Shown here piece after piece: positions 17,258-27,144 of a DNA stretch of 64,000 nt; position 1 is the stretch's first letter; each line of letters starts with the position of its first letter. The position numbers were made by a program, and so were the translations under genes. The notes under the pieces are model-generated. The model was not told where the DNA came from. It saw nothing but the letters and a program-made list of their open reading frames with translations, and made no database searches. Source of the stretch: an uncultured Clostridia bacterium (lineage in GTDB: Bacteria > Bacillota > Clostridia > Oscillospirales > Oscillospiraceae); the NCBI GenBank assembly GCA_945877365.1, contig CAMCRV010000006.1, positions 1 to 64,000 on the forward strand, written 5' to 3'.

Positions 17258-18274
17258 TTACCAGTTGAAACGATATACCGTTTCGCTGTGGTATTTTTCT
17301 CCTGTCCTGGTGATGGGCTGAGGCCAGTCGCTGTGGTGCAGGGCATCGGGGTAGAACTGGGTTTCCAGCGCAATGCCGCTGCGCTTGCCGTAGACTGTGC
17401 CGCCCTTGCCGATTTCCTGCAGAAAGTTGCCGGAATAGAACTGAATACCGGGACAATCGGTGTATACGGACATGGATCTGCCGGAGTCGGGGTCCAGCAG
17501 GGTGGCGCAGGGATTGCAGAAGACCTCCCAGTTATGGTCGTATCCGCCCTGAAGGTGCAGCGGCTCATAATCGGCATCGATATCCTGACAGATGGCCTTG
17601 GGGCGGCGGAAGTCCATGGGGGTGCCCTCCACGCTTCGGAGCTCTCCCGTGGGGATGTTGGCGGCATCGTCCGGGTTGAAGAACCGGCCGGGAAGGGTCA
17701 GCACCTGACGGATGGCTTTTTCGGTGTTCTGATGGCCGGAGAGGTTAAAGTAGCTGTGGTTGGTGAAATTGAAAACCGTGTCGGCATCCGAAACGGCATC
17801 ATACACGATGTGCAGCCCACCGGAATTGTCCAGAGAATATGTCACCTGAATCTGGGCATTGCCCGGAAAGCCCTGATCCAGATGGGGGCTGTCAAGGGAC
17901 AATGTGACGGCATTTTCCTGATGGCTGACCAGTGTCCACAGCCGCTGATGGTAGAAATCAGGGCCGGAATGCAGGTTGTTTCCACCCTCGTTGGGAGTCA
18001 TGGGATAGACCCTGCCCCCCAGGGAAAAGGATGCGCCCTGAATCCGGTTGGCGTTGCGACCCACGGTGGCACCCAGACAGGCATTGCCGGTTCGGTAGCC
18101 ATCGCAGCTTTCATAGCCCAGAACCACATCCGCCAGCTTACCGGCACGGTCGGGAACCAGCAGCCGCACCAGAGCGGCACCGTAATTTGTGATGGCAGCG
18201 GTGATTGAGCCACAGGATATTGTGTACAGAGATGCTTCTTCGCCATTGGGAAGAATGCCGAAAGATTGTATCAT
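17258..18274 (-). CDS. galM: Aldose 1-epimerase (galactose mutarotase)
   Basis: GATVGRNANRI; TNHSYFNLSGH; PGIQFYSGNFL. Confidence 0.93.
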   Translation of the reverse strand: MIQSFGILPNGEEASLYTISCGSITAAITNYGAALVRLLVPDRAGKLADVVLGYESCDGYRTGNACLGATVGRNANRIQGASFSLGGRVYPMTPNEGGNNLHSGPDFYHQRLWTLVSHQENAVTLSLDSPHLDQGFPGNAQIQVTYSLDNSGGLHIVYDAVSDADTVFNFTNHSYFNLSGHQNTEKAIRQVLTLPGRFFNPDDAANIPTGELRSVEGTPMDFRRPKAICQDIDADYEPLHLQGGYDHNWEVFCNPCATLLDPDSGRSMSVYTDCPGIQFYSGNFLQEIGKGGTVYGKRSGIALETQFYPDALHHSDWPQPITRTGEKYHSETVYRFNW

Positions 18275-18469
18275 GGTCAGAACTCCTTCTATTTTTCTCG
18301 GGGGAAAGACGGAAATTATGTTAATACAGCGCGGGCTGATTATACTATATTCCCGTCAGAATTTCAATTCTTTCTTTCCCGCGGCTCCGGAAAGGGATAA
18401 CTTTTGCCGGGAAATGAGAGAGACGGGAGGCTCCCGAAAAATGGCATTTTTTGCGGTTGAAAAATGAAA

Positions 18470-18517
18470 AAACTATATTTTGTGCTTTACGCTTGACAAA
18501 ACCACAATATATAGTAT
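18470..18517 (+). promoter_or_regulatory. Two NrdR boxes (18470-18485, 18502-18517) at the nrdD promoter
   Basis: aaaCTATATTTTGtgc and ccaCAATATATAGtat, 32 bp apart, fit acaCwAtATaTwGtgt. Confidence 0.8.
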
Positions 18518-18522
18518 ATAAT
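18493..18522 (+). promoter_or_regulatory. nrdD promoter
   Basis: TTGACA-18 bp-TATAAT; second NrdR box lies in spacer/-10. Confidence 0.8.
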
Positions 18523-18576
18523 GTGTCTTGCACGGGCAGCAGACCCGTAGCCCGCGCATAAGGAGGAATCCCCAAT

Positions 18577-20754
18577 ATGAAGATTATCAAGCGCAATGGT
18601 GCAGAGGCTGTTTTTGACATTCAGAAGATTGTCAACGCCGTGACCAAGGCCAATGAGGCCGTAGATGAAAAGGTTCGCATGACACCCCTGCAGATCCAGC
18701 GTATCTCCCAGAGCGTCCAGATTTCCTGTGAGGAGATGGGGCGCAGCCCTTCTGTGGAAGAGATCCAGGATCTGGTGGAGAAGGCCATCATGGCACATGG
18801 CGCCTTTGAGGTGGCCAAGGTTTACATCACCTACCGCTATGTCCGCAGCCTGCTGCGGCAGTCCAACACCACCGATGATCGCATTCTCAGCCTGATCGAG
18901 TGCAACAACGAGGAGGTCAAGCAGGAGAACGCCAACAAGAACCCCACCATCAATGCAGTCCAGCGTGACTACATGGCAGGTGAGGTCTCCAAGGATATCA
19001 CCCGCCGGATTCTGCTGCCCAAGGATATTGTGGATGCCCACGAGGCCGGCATTATCCACTTCCACGATTCCGACTACTATGCCCAGCATATGCACAACTG
19101 TGACCTGGTGAATCTGGAGGATATGCTCCAGAACGGCACCGTCATTTCCGGTACCCTCATTGAAAAGCCCCATTCCTTCTCCACCGCCTGCAACATCGCC
19201 ACTCAGATCATTGCACAGGTGGCCTCCAACCAGTACGGCGGTCAGTCCATCAGCCTGACCCACCTGGCTCCCTTCGTTCAGATCAGCAGGGAGAAGATCC
19301 GCAAGACCGTGGAGCGGGAGATGGAGGTCTTCGGCATTCAGGCCACGGAGGAATCCATCAACGAGGTGGTGGAAGCCCGCCTGCGGGAGGAAGTCCGCCG
19401 GGGCGTTCAGACCATCCAGTATCAGGTAGTGACCCTGATGACCACCAACGGACAGGCTCCTTTCATTACCGTGTTCATGTATCTGAATGAAGCTCGGAGT
19501 GAGCAGGAGAAAAAAGATCTGGCCATGATCATTGAGGAGACTCTGCGCCAGCGCTATGAGGGCGTGAAGAATGAGAAGGGCGTGTGGATTACCCCGGCCT
19601 TCCCCAAGCTGATCTATGTGCTGGAGGAGGACAATGTCCGGGAGGGAACCCCCTACTGGTATCTCACCAGACTGGCTGCCCAGTGCACCGCCAAGCGGAT
19701 GGTGCCTGACTATATCAGCGAGAAGAAGATGCTGGAGCTGAAGGTGGACAAGAACGGCGAAGGCCATTGCTATACCTGCATGGGCTGCCGCTCCTTCCTG
19801 ACCCCCTATGTGGATCCCGAAACGAATCAGCCCAAGTACTACGGCCGGTTCAATCAGGGCGTGGTCACCATCAATCTGGTGGATGTGGCGCTGTCCTCCG
19901 GCAGAGATATGGACAAGTTCTGGCAGATCTTCGACGAGCGTCTGGACCTGTGCTACCGGGCTCTGCTGTGCCGCCATGAGCGGCTGAAGGGCACCCTGTC
20001 CGATGCTGCCCCCATTCTGTGGCAGTACGGCGCACTGGCCAGACTGCCCAAGGGAGAGCCGATTGACAAGCTCCTCTACGGCGGCTATTCCACCATTTCT
20101 CTGGGCTACGCCGGCCTCTATGAGTGCGTGAAGTACATGACCGGCAAGTCCCACACCGATGACGAAGCCAAGCCCTTTGCTCTGGGGGTTATGCAGCACA
20201 TGAACGATGCCTGCAAGACCTGGAAGGCAAAGCACAACATTGACTTCTCCCTCTACGGAACGCCCTTGGAATCCACCACCTATAAGTTTGCCAAGTGCCT
20301 GCAGAAGCGCTTCGGCATCATCCCCGGCATCACCGATAAGAACTACATTACCAATTCCTACCATGTCCATGTGTCGGAGCCCATCGATGCCTTCACCAAG
20401 CTCAGCTTCGAGGCAGAGTTCCAGCAGCTGTCTCCCGGCGGCGCCATCAGCTATGTGGAGGTGCCCAATATGCAGCAGAATCTGGACGCGGTGCTGGAGC
20501 TGATGCAGTTTATCTACGAAAACATCATGTACGCCGAGCTGAACACCAAGTCTGACTACTGCCAGTGCTGCGGCTATGACGGTGAGATTCAGATTCAGGA
20601 GGACGACGGCAAGCTGGTGTGGAAGTGCCCCCAGTGCGGCAACACCGACCAGAACAAGATGAATGTGGCCCGCCGTACCTGCGGCTACATCGGCACCCAG
20701 TACTGGAACCAGGGCAGAACCCAGGAAATCAAGGACAGAGTGCTGCATCTGTAA
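18577..20754 (+). CDS. nrdD: Anaerobic (class III) ribonucleoside-triphosphate reductase
   Basis: ATP-cone N-terminus, YTCMGCR, C-terminal CxxC...CPQCGN, glycyl-radical motif RRTCGYIG. Confidence 0.95.
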   Translation: MKIIKRNGAEAVFDIQKIVNAVTKANEAVDEKVRMTPLQIQRISQSVQISCEEMGRSPSVEEIQDLVEKAIMAHGAFEVAKVYITYRYVRSLLRQSNTTDDRILSLIECNNEEVKQENANKNPTINAVQRDYMAGEVSKDITRRILLPKDIVDAHEAGIIHFHDSDYYAQHMHNCDLVNLEDMLQNGTVISGTLIEKPHSFSTACNIATQIIAQVASNQYGGQSISLTHLAPFVQISREKIRKTVEREMEVFGIQATEESINEVVEARLREEVRRGVQTIQYQVVTLMTTNGQAPFITVFMYLNEARSEQEKKDLAMIIEETLRQRYEGVKNEKGVWITPAFPKLIYVLEEDNVREGTPYWYLTRLAAQCTAKRMVPDYISEKKMLELKVDKNGEGHCYTCMGCRSFLTPYVDPETNQPKYYGRFNQGVVTINLVDVALSSGRDMDKFWQIFDERLDLCYRALLCRHERLKGTLSDAAPILWQYGALARLPKGEPIDKLLYGGYSTISLGYAGLYECVKYMTGKSHTDDEAKPFALGVMQHMNDACKTWKAKHNIDFSLYGTPLESTTYKFAKCLQKRFGIIPGITDKNYITNSYHVHVSEPIDAFTKLSFEAEFQQLSPGGAISYVEVPNMQQNLDAVLELMQFIYENIMYAELNTKSDYCQCCGYDGEIQIQEDDGKLVWKCPQCGNTDQNKMNVARRTCGYIGTQYWNQGRTQEIKDRVLHL

Positions 20755-20756
20755 AA

Positions 20757-21073
20757 TGAGAAATGAGGTCATTTTCCCAAAGGGAAGATGACCTCATTTC
20801 AGACTGTCAAAAAAAGCCTCGCAGAGTTCGCTGCGCCAGCAGCGAATAGAGCCTGAATCATTTTCTGTCAGGACATGCGCCTGACAGAAAATACATCTCA
20901 GGCTGCAAGTGCGGTGCGTCGCGCAGCGAATCAAAATTAACAATTGCCAGTGGCAATTGCTCAATAATTTAGCGCGCAGCAGACTGCAAAAAACTGGCGG
21001 AAAAGCCCGAAGGGGTTTTTCGACAAGCTAAAACGAGGTCATTTTCCCAAAAGGAAGATGACCTCGTTTTTTA
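20757..21073. repeat. Convergent intergenic region: two near-identical hairpins flanking a hairpin-rich ~230-bp insert
   Basis: GAGGTCATTTTCCC-AAA-GGGAAGATGACCTC near 20763-20797 and near 21033-21069; internal palindromes TTTTCTGTCAGG...CCTGACAGAAAA and CAATTGCCAGTGGCAATTG. Confidence 0.75.
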
Positions 21074-21625
21074 TATGCTGTATGCAATCACACCGGCAAC
21101 GGCGGCAATCAGAATCAGCTGAATGGGGGACAGCTTTTTGCCGAACCACTTTTTAGAGCCATACAGGATGGCTCCCAGGACAATTGTCAGAATCACGGGA
21201 CGAAGCTGGATGCCGCCGGGGGCGATGCAGTGATCCAGAATCATGTAGGCACCGGTGGCAAGGATAATACCGATGATGGCCGGGTTCAGTCCGGCAAGAA
21301 CTGCCTTCACATACCTGTTGCCACAGGCGTTTTTCAGAATGGCGGTGATCAGCAGAATCAGCAGAAAGGCAGGCAGGGCAACGGCGAAGGTGGCCAGAAA
21401 GCTGCCCAGAACACCGCCCTGGGTGCTGCCTACATAGGTGGCCAGATTGATCATGATGGGACCCGGGGTGGACTCGGACACTGCGATCATGTAGGTCAGG
21501 CTGTCGTCTGTGAGCCAGCCGTAGTCCAGTACCACCTCCCGAATCAGGGGAATGGCGGCATAGGCGCCGCCAAAGGCGAAGCAGCCCACCTTCAGAAAGC
21601 CGAGAAACAGGTCAAGATAGATCAT
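21071..21625 (-). CDS. Chromate transporter family protein
   Basis: FAFGGAYAAIPLIREVVLDYGWLTD...ESTPGPIMINLATYVG. Confidence 0.9.
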   Translation of the reverse strand: MIYLDLFLGFLKVGCFAFGGAYAAIPLIREVVLDYGWLTDDSLTYMIAVSESTPGPIMINLATYVGSTQGGVLGSFLATFAVALPAFLLILLITAILKNACGNRYVKAVLAGLNPAIIGIILATGAYMILDHCIAPGGIQLRPVILTIVLGAILYGSKKWFGKKLSPIQLILIAAVAGVIAYSI

Positions 21626-22182
21626 TCCGCTTTCCCTCCCTTCACAAGCACAGCTGCCAGGGATGCGATACCCACAAAGAGAATCAGAGTGATGGAGGAG
21701 AAGTCGATGCTGAACAGGTCGGTCAGCAGCATGATGGCCATGCTTCCCAGCATCAGCACCTTAACCTTTGCGGTTTTGGGAAGCTTTCCGGACATCCGGA
21801 TTCCTGCATCCAGAATCAGCAGCCCCACTGCAATTTTGATGCCCTTAAAGGCGTTGGCGATGAGGGTCAGCTCCAGAAAGTTGTCCAGAAACAGGGAGAT
21901 GGAGTAGATGATCACAAAGGAGGGAAGAACCACGCCGAAGGTGGCGGCGATGGCGCCCAGCATCCCTGCGGTGTGATAGCCCACATAGGTAGCGGCGTTA
22001 ATGGCGATGGGGCCGGGGGTGGATTCGGCAATCACGGTGATCTGGAGCATCTGCTCATGGGTGATCCACTTTTTGTTCTGAACACAGCTGTCCTCGATTA
22101 CGGGAATCATGGCATAGCCTCCGCCGAAGGTAAACAGCCCGATTTTTGCGAAGGTCAAAAACAGTTCCAGAATGGGGTTCAT
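21622..22182 (-). CDS. Chromate transporter family protein
   Basis: FTFGGGYAMIPVIEDSCVQNKKWITHEQ...ESTPGPIAINAATYVGY; paired half-size ChrA. Confidence 0.9.
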   Translation of the reverse strand: MNPILELFLTFAKIGLFTFGGGYAMIPVIEDSCVQNKKWITHEQMLQITVIAESTPGPIAINAATYVGYHTAGMLGAIAATFGVVLPSFVIIYSISLFLDNFLELTLIANAFKGIKIAVGLLILDAGIRMSGKLPKTAKVKVLMLGSMAIMLLTDLFSIDFSSITLILFVGIASLAAVLVKGGKAE

Positions 22183-22802
22183 GGCAGTTCCTCCTGTCTT
22201 GGGTCGGGAAGTTTTTGAATCCAGCCGATGATCTGCCCGGAGAGGATGACGGTGAGCAGGGAATAGCCGATTCTGCGCAGGGGGATATAGCTCAGAGAGA
22301 GAGCCAGGACAATCAGGTCACTGGCAAGATAAATCCGCTGGATGGGAAGGTGAAGAATTTGGGAAAGGCTCATGGCCAGCGCATCGTCGCCGCTGGTGGC
22401 GCCCCCCACCCGGACGCAGATCCCGGCGCCGATACCGATGAACAGCGCCCCCAGAATGGAGGCCAGAAGGGGCCATTCGGCGATGCCGGGCCACAGGGGT
22501 GGGAACTGCTGGCACAGGGCGTAGGTGACGGAATATCCAAAAGCAGCCACAAGGGAGTAGCCGACAAAGGACTTGCCCAGAGTTTTCCAGCCCAGCAGGT
22601 AGCAGCTGCTGTTCAGCACAAAGCTGGTGATGGCAGGGGAGAGGCCGAACCAGTGATCCAGCAGCAGAATCAGACCGAAAATGCCGCCCTCCGTCACCCC
22701 GGACAGGGCGTGAATGTTGTACATTCCAAAGGCCTGCAGCCCGGAGGCCAGAAAGGCAAAGATACAGGAAATCGGATTGAGATTGGAAAAGAAACGGGGC
22801 AT
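22179..22802 (-). CDS. YitT family membrane protein
   Basis: GLQAFGMYNIHALSGVTEGGIFGLILLLDHWFGLSPAI...GATSGDDALAMSLSQ. Confidence 0.8.
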   Translation of the reverse strand: MPRFFSNLNPISCIFAFLASGLQAFGMYNIHALSGVTEGGIFGLILLLDHWFGLSPAITSFVLNSSCYLLGWKTLGKSFVGYSLVAAFGYSVTYALCQQFPPLWPGIAEWPLLASILGALFIGIGAGICVRVGGATSGDDALAMSLSQILHLPIQRIYLASDLIVLALSLSYIPLRRIGYSLLTVILSGQIIGWIQKLPDPRQEELP

Positions 22803-22863
22803 TTGCTGGTTTTCTCCTTGTTTTTCACATTTTTGAAAAGTATATCATGGAAAGGAGAATTCG

Positions 22864-24015
22864 TCAAGGCGTGCCATGCCGGTAGCAGATTCTGCGCCGT
22901 TCCTCCGCCCCCGGGGCCTCGGGAGCTTCCGTGCAGAACAGACCATAAAGATCGCCGCAGCGTTTTTCCAGCTCCCAATAGGGGTGGGAATCTGCCTGCC
23001 CGGGATTCCGGAAAACCCGGCTCTTTTTTGCCGTGTTTAACAGCTGCCGCCCTCTGTCGGAAAAACCCAGAATCCGGCTGTAGGGAATCTCCACGGACAG
23101 GGTTTCCCGGGTAATGCCCAGAAAGGCGCACATCACCATCCGATCCAGACGGCTTCTGGTGTAGCGCTTGGATTTAACGGCGGTGAGAATCTCCTCCAGA
23201 TTGGCCTTTTCCCGGCTGGCGTGCATCAGCTTCCGCCAGAGCCCCTCGCTGCCGTAGGGAAGGGCTTCAAATTCCCCCTCCGTCATGGTGCGCAGCCGGG
23301 TCAGGATTGCCCGCTGCCCTGCGTGAAGGCTGTGGAGCGGTGCGGAGGCGAACAGCTCCCCAATCTCCGGCGGTACATAGTCCAGCCAGCCGTTCCCCGC
23401 AAGCATCCGCTGCCGAAGGGCGGTGGCGGAGGGATTCTCCCTGTCCGGTTCGGTGGCGTGATAGCTGCCGGGACGGTGGATGGGGAAAATATCCATGGGG
23501 GAGGGCTGCTGAAAAATGGCTTTGCAGTATTCCACACCCAGAATATCGTTGGGGTTGACGAGGGCTGGAAGCCCCATAGCCTCCAGCGCCTGCTGCCGAG
23601 CGGCAGGGAAGGACAGACCCGTATCCAGCGCCTGCCGGAGCAGGGGCGGAAACGCCGGGTCGAGAAGGCACCGGGCGGTATTCACAAAAAGCTCAGGTTC
23701 CGGTGTTTCCGCGCCGAAGCACAGCACATCGCATAGCCCCTGCAGCTGCCTGACAGCCCCGGCGGCAAATCCCTCGGCGGAGGACAGAGCGCAGGTTACC
23801 GGCAGCTCCAGCACCAGATCGGCACCGCACATCAGGGCGGCCTCAGCCCGGATGGATTTGTCAAGGATCGCCGGGGCGCCCCGCTGAACAAAATTGCCGC
23901 TCATGGTGCAGACGATGGTGCAGTCCGACCCAAAAGCTTTCCGAACCAGCCGAAGCTGCCGGCAATGCCCTTTGTGGAGGGGATTGTATTCGCAGACGAT
24001 TCCTACGGTTTTCAA
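22864..24015 (-). CDS. tmcAL: tRNA(Met) cytidine acetate ligase / YlbM family nucleotidyltransferase
   Basis: MKTVGIVCEYNPLHKGH...SGNFVQRGAPAILDK...GADLVLELP. Confidence 0.9.
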   Translation of the reverse strand: MKTVGIVCEYNPLHKGHCRQLRLVRKAFGSDCTIVCTMSGNFVQRGAPAILDKSIRAEAALMCGADLVLELPVTCALSSAEGFAAGAVRQLQGLCDVLCFGAETPEPELFVNTARCLLDPAFPPLLRQALDTGLSFPAARQQALEAMGLPALVNPNDILGVEYCKAIFQQPSPMDIFPIHRPGSYHATEPDRENPSATALRQRMLAGNGWLDYVPPEIGELFASAPLHSLHAGQRAILTRLRTMTEGEFEALPYGSEGLWRKLMHASREKANLEEILTAVKSKRYTRSRLDRMVMCAFLGITRETLSVEIPYSRILGFSDRGRQLLNTAKKSRVFRNPGQADSHPYWELEKRCGDLYGLFCTEAPEAPGAEERRRICYRHGTP

Positions 24016-24155
24016 ACCTGCTCTGCCTCCTTTGCATAAAAATTTTTAATATAGGGGTTGTGAAATTGAGAAATATGATATATAATGGCAATAGCTATGG
24101 CAATCATACCATAAAATAACAAAAAAGAAAATATTTATTTAGGAGGCTTCCCCCA

Positions 24156-25346
24156 ATGAATGTTCTGATTATCAACGCCGGCTCCTCCAGCCTGAAGTAT
24201 CAGCTGATGAACCCCGAGACCGGCGAAGTATCCGCCAAGGGCCTGTGCGAGCGCATCTACATTGATGGCCGCCTGAACCACAATGCCAACGGCAAGAAGG
24301 TGGTTAAGGACATCCCCATGCCCACTCACTCCGAGGCTATCGAGGCTGTTCTGGATATTCTGGTTGACCCCGTGGATGGCGTCATCAAGTCCACCGATGA
24401 GATCGATGCTGTCGGTCACCGCGTCCTGCACGGCGGCATGGAGTTCTTCGACTCCTGCATCATCAACGATGATGTCATCGCTGCCATCGAGAAGTGCATC
24501 CCCCTGGGCCCCCTGCACAACCCTGCCAACCTGATGGGCATCCGCGCCTGCCAGGCTGTCATGCCCAAGACTCCCCAGGTTGCCGTGTTCGACACCGCTT
24601 TCCACATGACCATGCCTCCTGTTGCTTACCGCTACGCCATTCCCACCGAGTACTATGAGAATGACTCCATCCGCCGCTATGGCTTCCATGGCACTTCCCA
24701 CAAGTATGTCACCAAGCGCGCCATCGAGCTGATGGGCACCAAGGACATCAAGCTGGTGAACTGCCATCTGGGCAACGGCTCCTCCATGTCCGCCGTGAAG
24801 GACGGCAAGTGCCAGGATACCTCCATGGGTCTGACCCCGTTGGCCGGTGTTCCCATGGGCACCCGTTCCGGTGATCTGGACGCCGCCGTGGTTCAGTTCA
24901 TCATGAACAAGTACAACATGACCGCTGACGAGTGCCTGAATATGCTGAACAAGAAGTCCGGTGTGCTGGCTCTGTCCGGCGTTTCCTCCGACTTCCGCGA
25001 CATCGAGCAGGAGGCCGATGCAGGCAACGAGAACTGCGCTCTGGCTCTGGACAAGTTCGCCTACGAGATCCGCAAGTACATCGGCGCTTACTCCGCTGCT
25101 CTGGGCGGTCTGGACTGCCTGGTGTTCACCGCCGGTGTGGGTGAGAACTCCGCTTCCATGCGCGCCCGTATCTGCCAGGGCCTGGAGTATCTGGGTGTCA
25201 AGCTGGATCCCGAGAAGAACAACACCCGTGGCAAGGAGGCTATCATCTCCGCCGATGACTCCAAGGTCACCGTTTGGGTCATCCCCACCAACGAAGAGCT
25301 GATGATCGCTCAGGATACCGCTGAGCTGGTCAACGCTGCCAAGTAA
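24156..25346 (+). CDS. ackA: Acetate kinase
   Basis: MNVLIINAGSSSLKYQL; VAVFDTAFHMTMP; CHLGNGSS; FTAGVGENS. Confidence 0.97.
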   Translation: MNVLIINAGSSSLKYQLMNPETGEVSAKGLCERIYIDGRLNHNANGKKVVKDIPMPTHSEAIEAVLDILVDPVDGVIKSTDEIDAVGHRVLHGGMEFFDSCIINDDVIAAIEKCIPLGPLHNPANLMGIRACQAVMPKTPQVAVFDTAFHMTMPPVAYRYAIPTEYYENDSIRRYGFHGTSHKYVTKRAIELMGTKDIKLVNCHLGNGSSMSAVKDGKCQDTSMGLTPLAGVPMGTRSGDLDAAVVQFIMNKYNMTADECLNMLNKKSGVLALSGVSSDFRDIEQEADAGNENCALALDKFAYEIRKYIGAYSAALGGLDCLVFTAGVGENSASMRARICQGLEYLGVKLDPEKNNTRGKEAIISADDSKVTVWVIPTNEELMIAQDTAELVNAAK

Positions 25347-25353
25347 GATCATT

Positions 25354-25388
25354 TGCAAAAGGGCGGAGAGAAATCTTCGCCCTTTTTC
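25354..25388 (+). terminator. Intrinsic terminator
   Basis: AAAAGGGCGGAGAGAAATCTTCGCCCTTTTTCTTT. Confidence 0.75.
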
Positions 25389-25413
25389 TTTGCCTGTTCA
25401 GGAGGAATGAAAA

Positions 25414-26622
25414 ATGGAATCTGTTTCTCAGCGCTTTTTGCGCTATGTTGGCTTCGATACCCAGTCGGATGAAACCTCCACTACCTGTCCCACCACGTCC
25501 AAGCAGAAGCTGCTGGGTGCGGCACTGGTGGCAGAAATGAAGGCCATGGGAATCTCTGATGCCTTTATGGATGACTTTGGCTATGTCTACGGTACGGTTC
25601 CCGGCGACCCCAGTCTGCCGGTGATCGGCCTTATTGCCCATATGGACACCTCCCCCGATGCTCCTGGCAACGACATCAAAGCCCGGATTGTGGAGTACAC
25701 CGGAGAGGATATCTGCCTGAATGGGGAAAAGGGCATTTTCCTTCGGGAGACTGACTATGAGAGCCTGGCAAACCACCACGGCAAGCATTTGATTGTCACC
25801 GACGGAACCACTCTGCTGGGGGCGGACGACAAGGCAGGCGTTGCCGAAATCCTTACCGCTGCGGAGTATCTGCTGACCAGCGGCACCCGGCACGCCACAC
25901 TGAAAATCGGCTTTACCCCGGATGAGGAGGTGGGCAGCGGCGCGGACCACTTCGATGTGGCCGCCTTCGGCGCGGATTACGCCTACACCGTGGACGGCGG
26001 CACAGTGGGGGAAATTGAGTATGAGAACTTCAATGCTGCCGGTGCCAGGGCAGTGTTCCACGGTCTGAACATCCACCCCGGCTCTGCCAAGAATAAGATG
26101 GTGAATTCCCAGCTCATTGCCATGGAATTTCAGAGTATGCTCCCGGCAAGCCAGCGGCCGGAGCACACCTGCGGCTATGAGGGCTTTTTCCACCTGACGG
26201 AGATGAAGGGCGAGGTGGAGGAAAGCCAGCTGAGCTGGATCATCCGGGATCACGATATGGAGATGTTCAACCGGAAGAAGGAATTGATGGTTTCTGTGGC
26301 GGACTTCATCAACAAAAAATACGGCGAAGGCACCGTAGAGCTGACCATCCGGGACAGCTACTTCAACATGAAGCAGTGCATTGAGCCGGTGATGTATGTG
26401 GTGGAGCGGGCTAAGCAGGCCATGGAGGCTGTGGGAATGACTGCCCGGGAGGTTCCCATCCGGGGCGGCACCGACGGCGCCCGGCTCAGCTATATGGGTC
26501 TGCCCTGTCCCAATCTGTGTACCGGCGGCGAGAACTACCACGGCCGCTTTGAGTATATCCCTGTGGAGGATATGGAGCAGTGTGTCAAAATGCTGATTCA
26601 GATTTTGACGCAGGCAGAATAA
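25414..26622 (+). CDS. pepT: Peptidase T
   Basis: RFLRYVGFDTQSDE; LIAHMDTSPDA; TLLGADDKAGVAEI; GGTDGARLSYMGLPCPN. Confidence 0.95.
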   Translation: MESVSQRFLRYVGFDTQSDETSTTCPTTSKQKLLGAALVAEMKAMGISDAFMDDFGYVYGTVPGDPSLPVIGLIAHMDTSPDAPGNDIKARIVEYTGEDICLNGEKGIFLRETDYESLANHHGKHLIVTDGTTLLGADDKAGVAEILTAAEYLLTSGTRHATLKIGFTPDEEVGSGADHFDVAAFGADYAYTVDGGTVGEIEYENFNAAGARAVFHGLNIHPGSAKNKMVNSQLIAMEFQSMLPASQRPEHTCGYEGFFHLTEMKGEVEESQLSWIIRDHDMEMFNRKKELMVSVADFINKKYGEGTVELTIRDSYFNMKQCIEPVMYVVERAKQAMEAVGMTAREVPIRGGTDGARLSYMGLPCPNLCTGGENYHGRFEYIPVEDMEQCVKMLIQILTQAE

Positions 26623-26628
26623 AAGAGA

Positions 26629-26660
26629 AGCCCCATCGCCGAAAAAAGCGATGGGGCTTG
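26629..26660. terminator. Bidirectional terminator
   Basis: AAGCCCCATCGCCGAAAAAAGCGATGGGGCTT. Confidence 0.75.
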
Positions 26661-26670
26661 AAAATTGATA

Positions 26671-27018
26671 TTAGGCCTCGAAATCGGCTTCTTCTGCCAC
26701 GGGATCGGTCTCGCCTGCGGCGGGAGCTTCCTCGGCAGCCTCTTCGGCAGGAGCTTCCTCGGCAACAGCGGCCTCAGCAGTAACAACCTGCTCTGCAACA
26801 GGAGCTTCTTCTGCGGCAGGAGCTTCCTCGGCGGCAGGGGCTTCCTCAGGAGTCTCCTCGGCGAAGTCCTTTTCGCAGCAGGGGCACTTGGGCATGGAGG
26901 CCAGAGTCTTCTTTGCCCATGCGACGATCTGGTCGCCGTAGGTAGCAATGACATAAACAGCGCCGGCAGCAGCGGCAAGAGCGGTTACGATTTTCGCGAT
27001 CAGATTGAATGTTTTCAT
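26671..27018 (-). CDS. Small membrane-anchored protein with Cys motif (KCPCCEKDF) and EAPAAEE-rich tail
   Basis: N-terminal hydrophobic helix, low-complexity acidic C-terminus; RBS present. Confidence 0.7.
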   Translation of the reverse strand: MKTFNLIAKIVTALAAAAGAVYVIATYGDQIVAWAKKTLASMPKCPCCEKDFAEETPEEAPAAEEAPAAEEAPVAEQVVTAEAAVAEEAPAEEAAEEAPAAGETDPVAEEADFEA

Positions 27019-27144
27019 GAGAACTACCTCCAGTTTTTTTCTAGCTGCTTACATTATAACCAATTCCCCGGGAAAAAGCAATCCCATTTGGGAAAATCCT
27101 ACCAGAAGTTTATCCGGATTTTCATCGGGCTGGATCGGATTGCG

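Noticed and set aside
18487-20772. 761-aa minus-strand ORF antisense to nrdD
   Set aside because: Antisense shadow ORF; nrdD motifs, RBS and promoter clearly define the plus-strand gene
24156-25346. Missing pta next to ackA as evidence of an unusual acetate pathway
   Set aside because: Unlinked pta is common; cannot be judged from one window
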